Part shown: piece after piece, positions 53,251 to 53,337 of the stretch
How positions within the stretch are numbered: the first letter of the stretch is position 1
How the letters are laid out: the number at the start of each line of letters is the position of its first letter
NCBI GenBank assembly: GCA_025765615.1
Contig: JAIVFJ010000379.1
Coordinates: forward strand, 1 to 53,337
Reading direction: 5' to 3'
Origin: Zopfochytrium polystomum
Taxonomy: Eukaryota; Chytridiomycota; Chytridiomycetes; Chytridiales; Chytridiaceae
DNA length: 53,337 nt
The notes under the pieces: model-generated
Databases searched by the model: none
What the model saw: the letters and a program-made list of their open reading frames with translations, nothing else
What the model was told of the DNA's origin: nothing
Program-made: the position numbers and the translations under genes

Positions 53251-53337
53251 CTACCGCGCGTGTTGCCTGCCCCTCCCGCGGCTCCCGTTCGCCTGCCGGT
53301 TCATGCTCAGCCCCCGCCGCCCTCCGCCGCCGCCGCC
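53251..53337 (-). CDS. C-terminal RG-rich tail of a gene extending past the window
   Basis: The minus strand reads 28 codons to a TAG at 53251-53253: a Gly run, 'RRGLSMNRQANGSRGRGRQ' and 'HAR'. Gly-Arg tails of this kind are typical of RNA-binding proteins and are methylated at Arg. With only the tail visible, the call is tentative; GC-rich triplet sequence could be chance. Confidence 0.4.
   Translation of the reverse strand, partial: GGGGGGRRGLSMNRQANGSRGRGRQHAR

Overview
The window is eukaryotic nuclear DNA from a fungus. Genes are split by many short GT-AG introns with good branch/acceptor signals, and several families point to fungi: an X325/BIM1-like copper protein, ArAE/FUSC (brefeldin-A-sensitivity-like) transporters, an MBOAT wax-synthase-like enzyme, a GH3 relic and a DIRS-type retroelement relic. 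A protein built from ankyrin-like repeats carrying a 'WWKDSGLxLKY' signature is, as I recall it, a hallmark of zoosporic lineages (Blastocladiomycota/Chytridiomycota). I therefore suggest a GC-rich zoosporic fungus, most likely Blastocladiomycota; the phylum is an inference.

Layout. 150-1002: secreted X325-like copper-binding protein (3 exons, one frameshift in the signal peptide). 1656-5888: three to four tandem copies of a small membrane-protein family, all broken near the same conserved C-terminal segment, with a 4-exon atypical Rho GTPase (4173-5095) between copies. 6464-6732: hAT-type MITE with a perfect 8-bp target duplication. 6869-7463: GH3 beta-glucosidase fragment. 8140-12090: intact 11-exon ArAE/FUSC transporter. 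12503-12794: tRNA-derived SINE with 17-bp target duplications. 14008-19067: a small conserved-looking ORF, a START/SRPBCC-like protein and a 6-exon wax-synthase-like acyltransferase on the minus strand, plus a chimeric relic of the last two. 19786-29716: an unknown hydrophobic protein, two paralogous 2-oxoglutarate dioxygenases in a segmental duplication, a gene-poor decayed stretch with a 37-bp poly-G, and an arrestin-like gene. 30850-35000: DIRS relic and two poorly resolved gene candidates with related C-termini. 35579-37510: F-box-like gene plus an inverted, nonsense-mutated partial copy. 38296-40012: dead hAT transposase. 41895-42953: ankyrin-like WWKDSG repeat protein. 43500-47405: second ArAE/FUSC gene (minus), with the same exon plan as the first including an 11-nt micro-exon, but carrying several frameshifts. 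48947-52535: large Ser-rich two-TM protein with a PPxY tail. 53251-53337: C-terminal RG-rich tail of a gene running off the window.

The themes are local duplication followed by decay (small membrane family, dioxygenases, F-box, ArAE, wax-synthase/START relic) and repeated insertion of small mobile elements. Many otherwise conserved genes carry one-base frameshifts, often next to short homopolymers. These may be residual long-read assembly errors rather than true pseudogenization, so 'broken' calls should be read with that in mind. No operons, CRISPR arrays, rRNA or convincing tRNA genes were seen.
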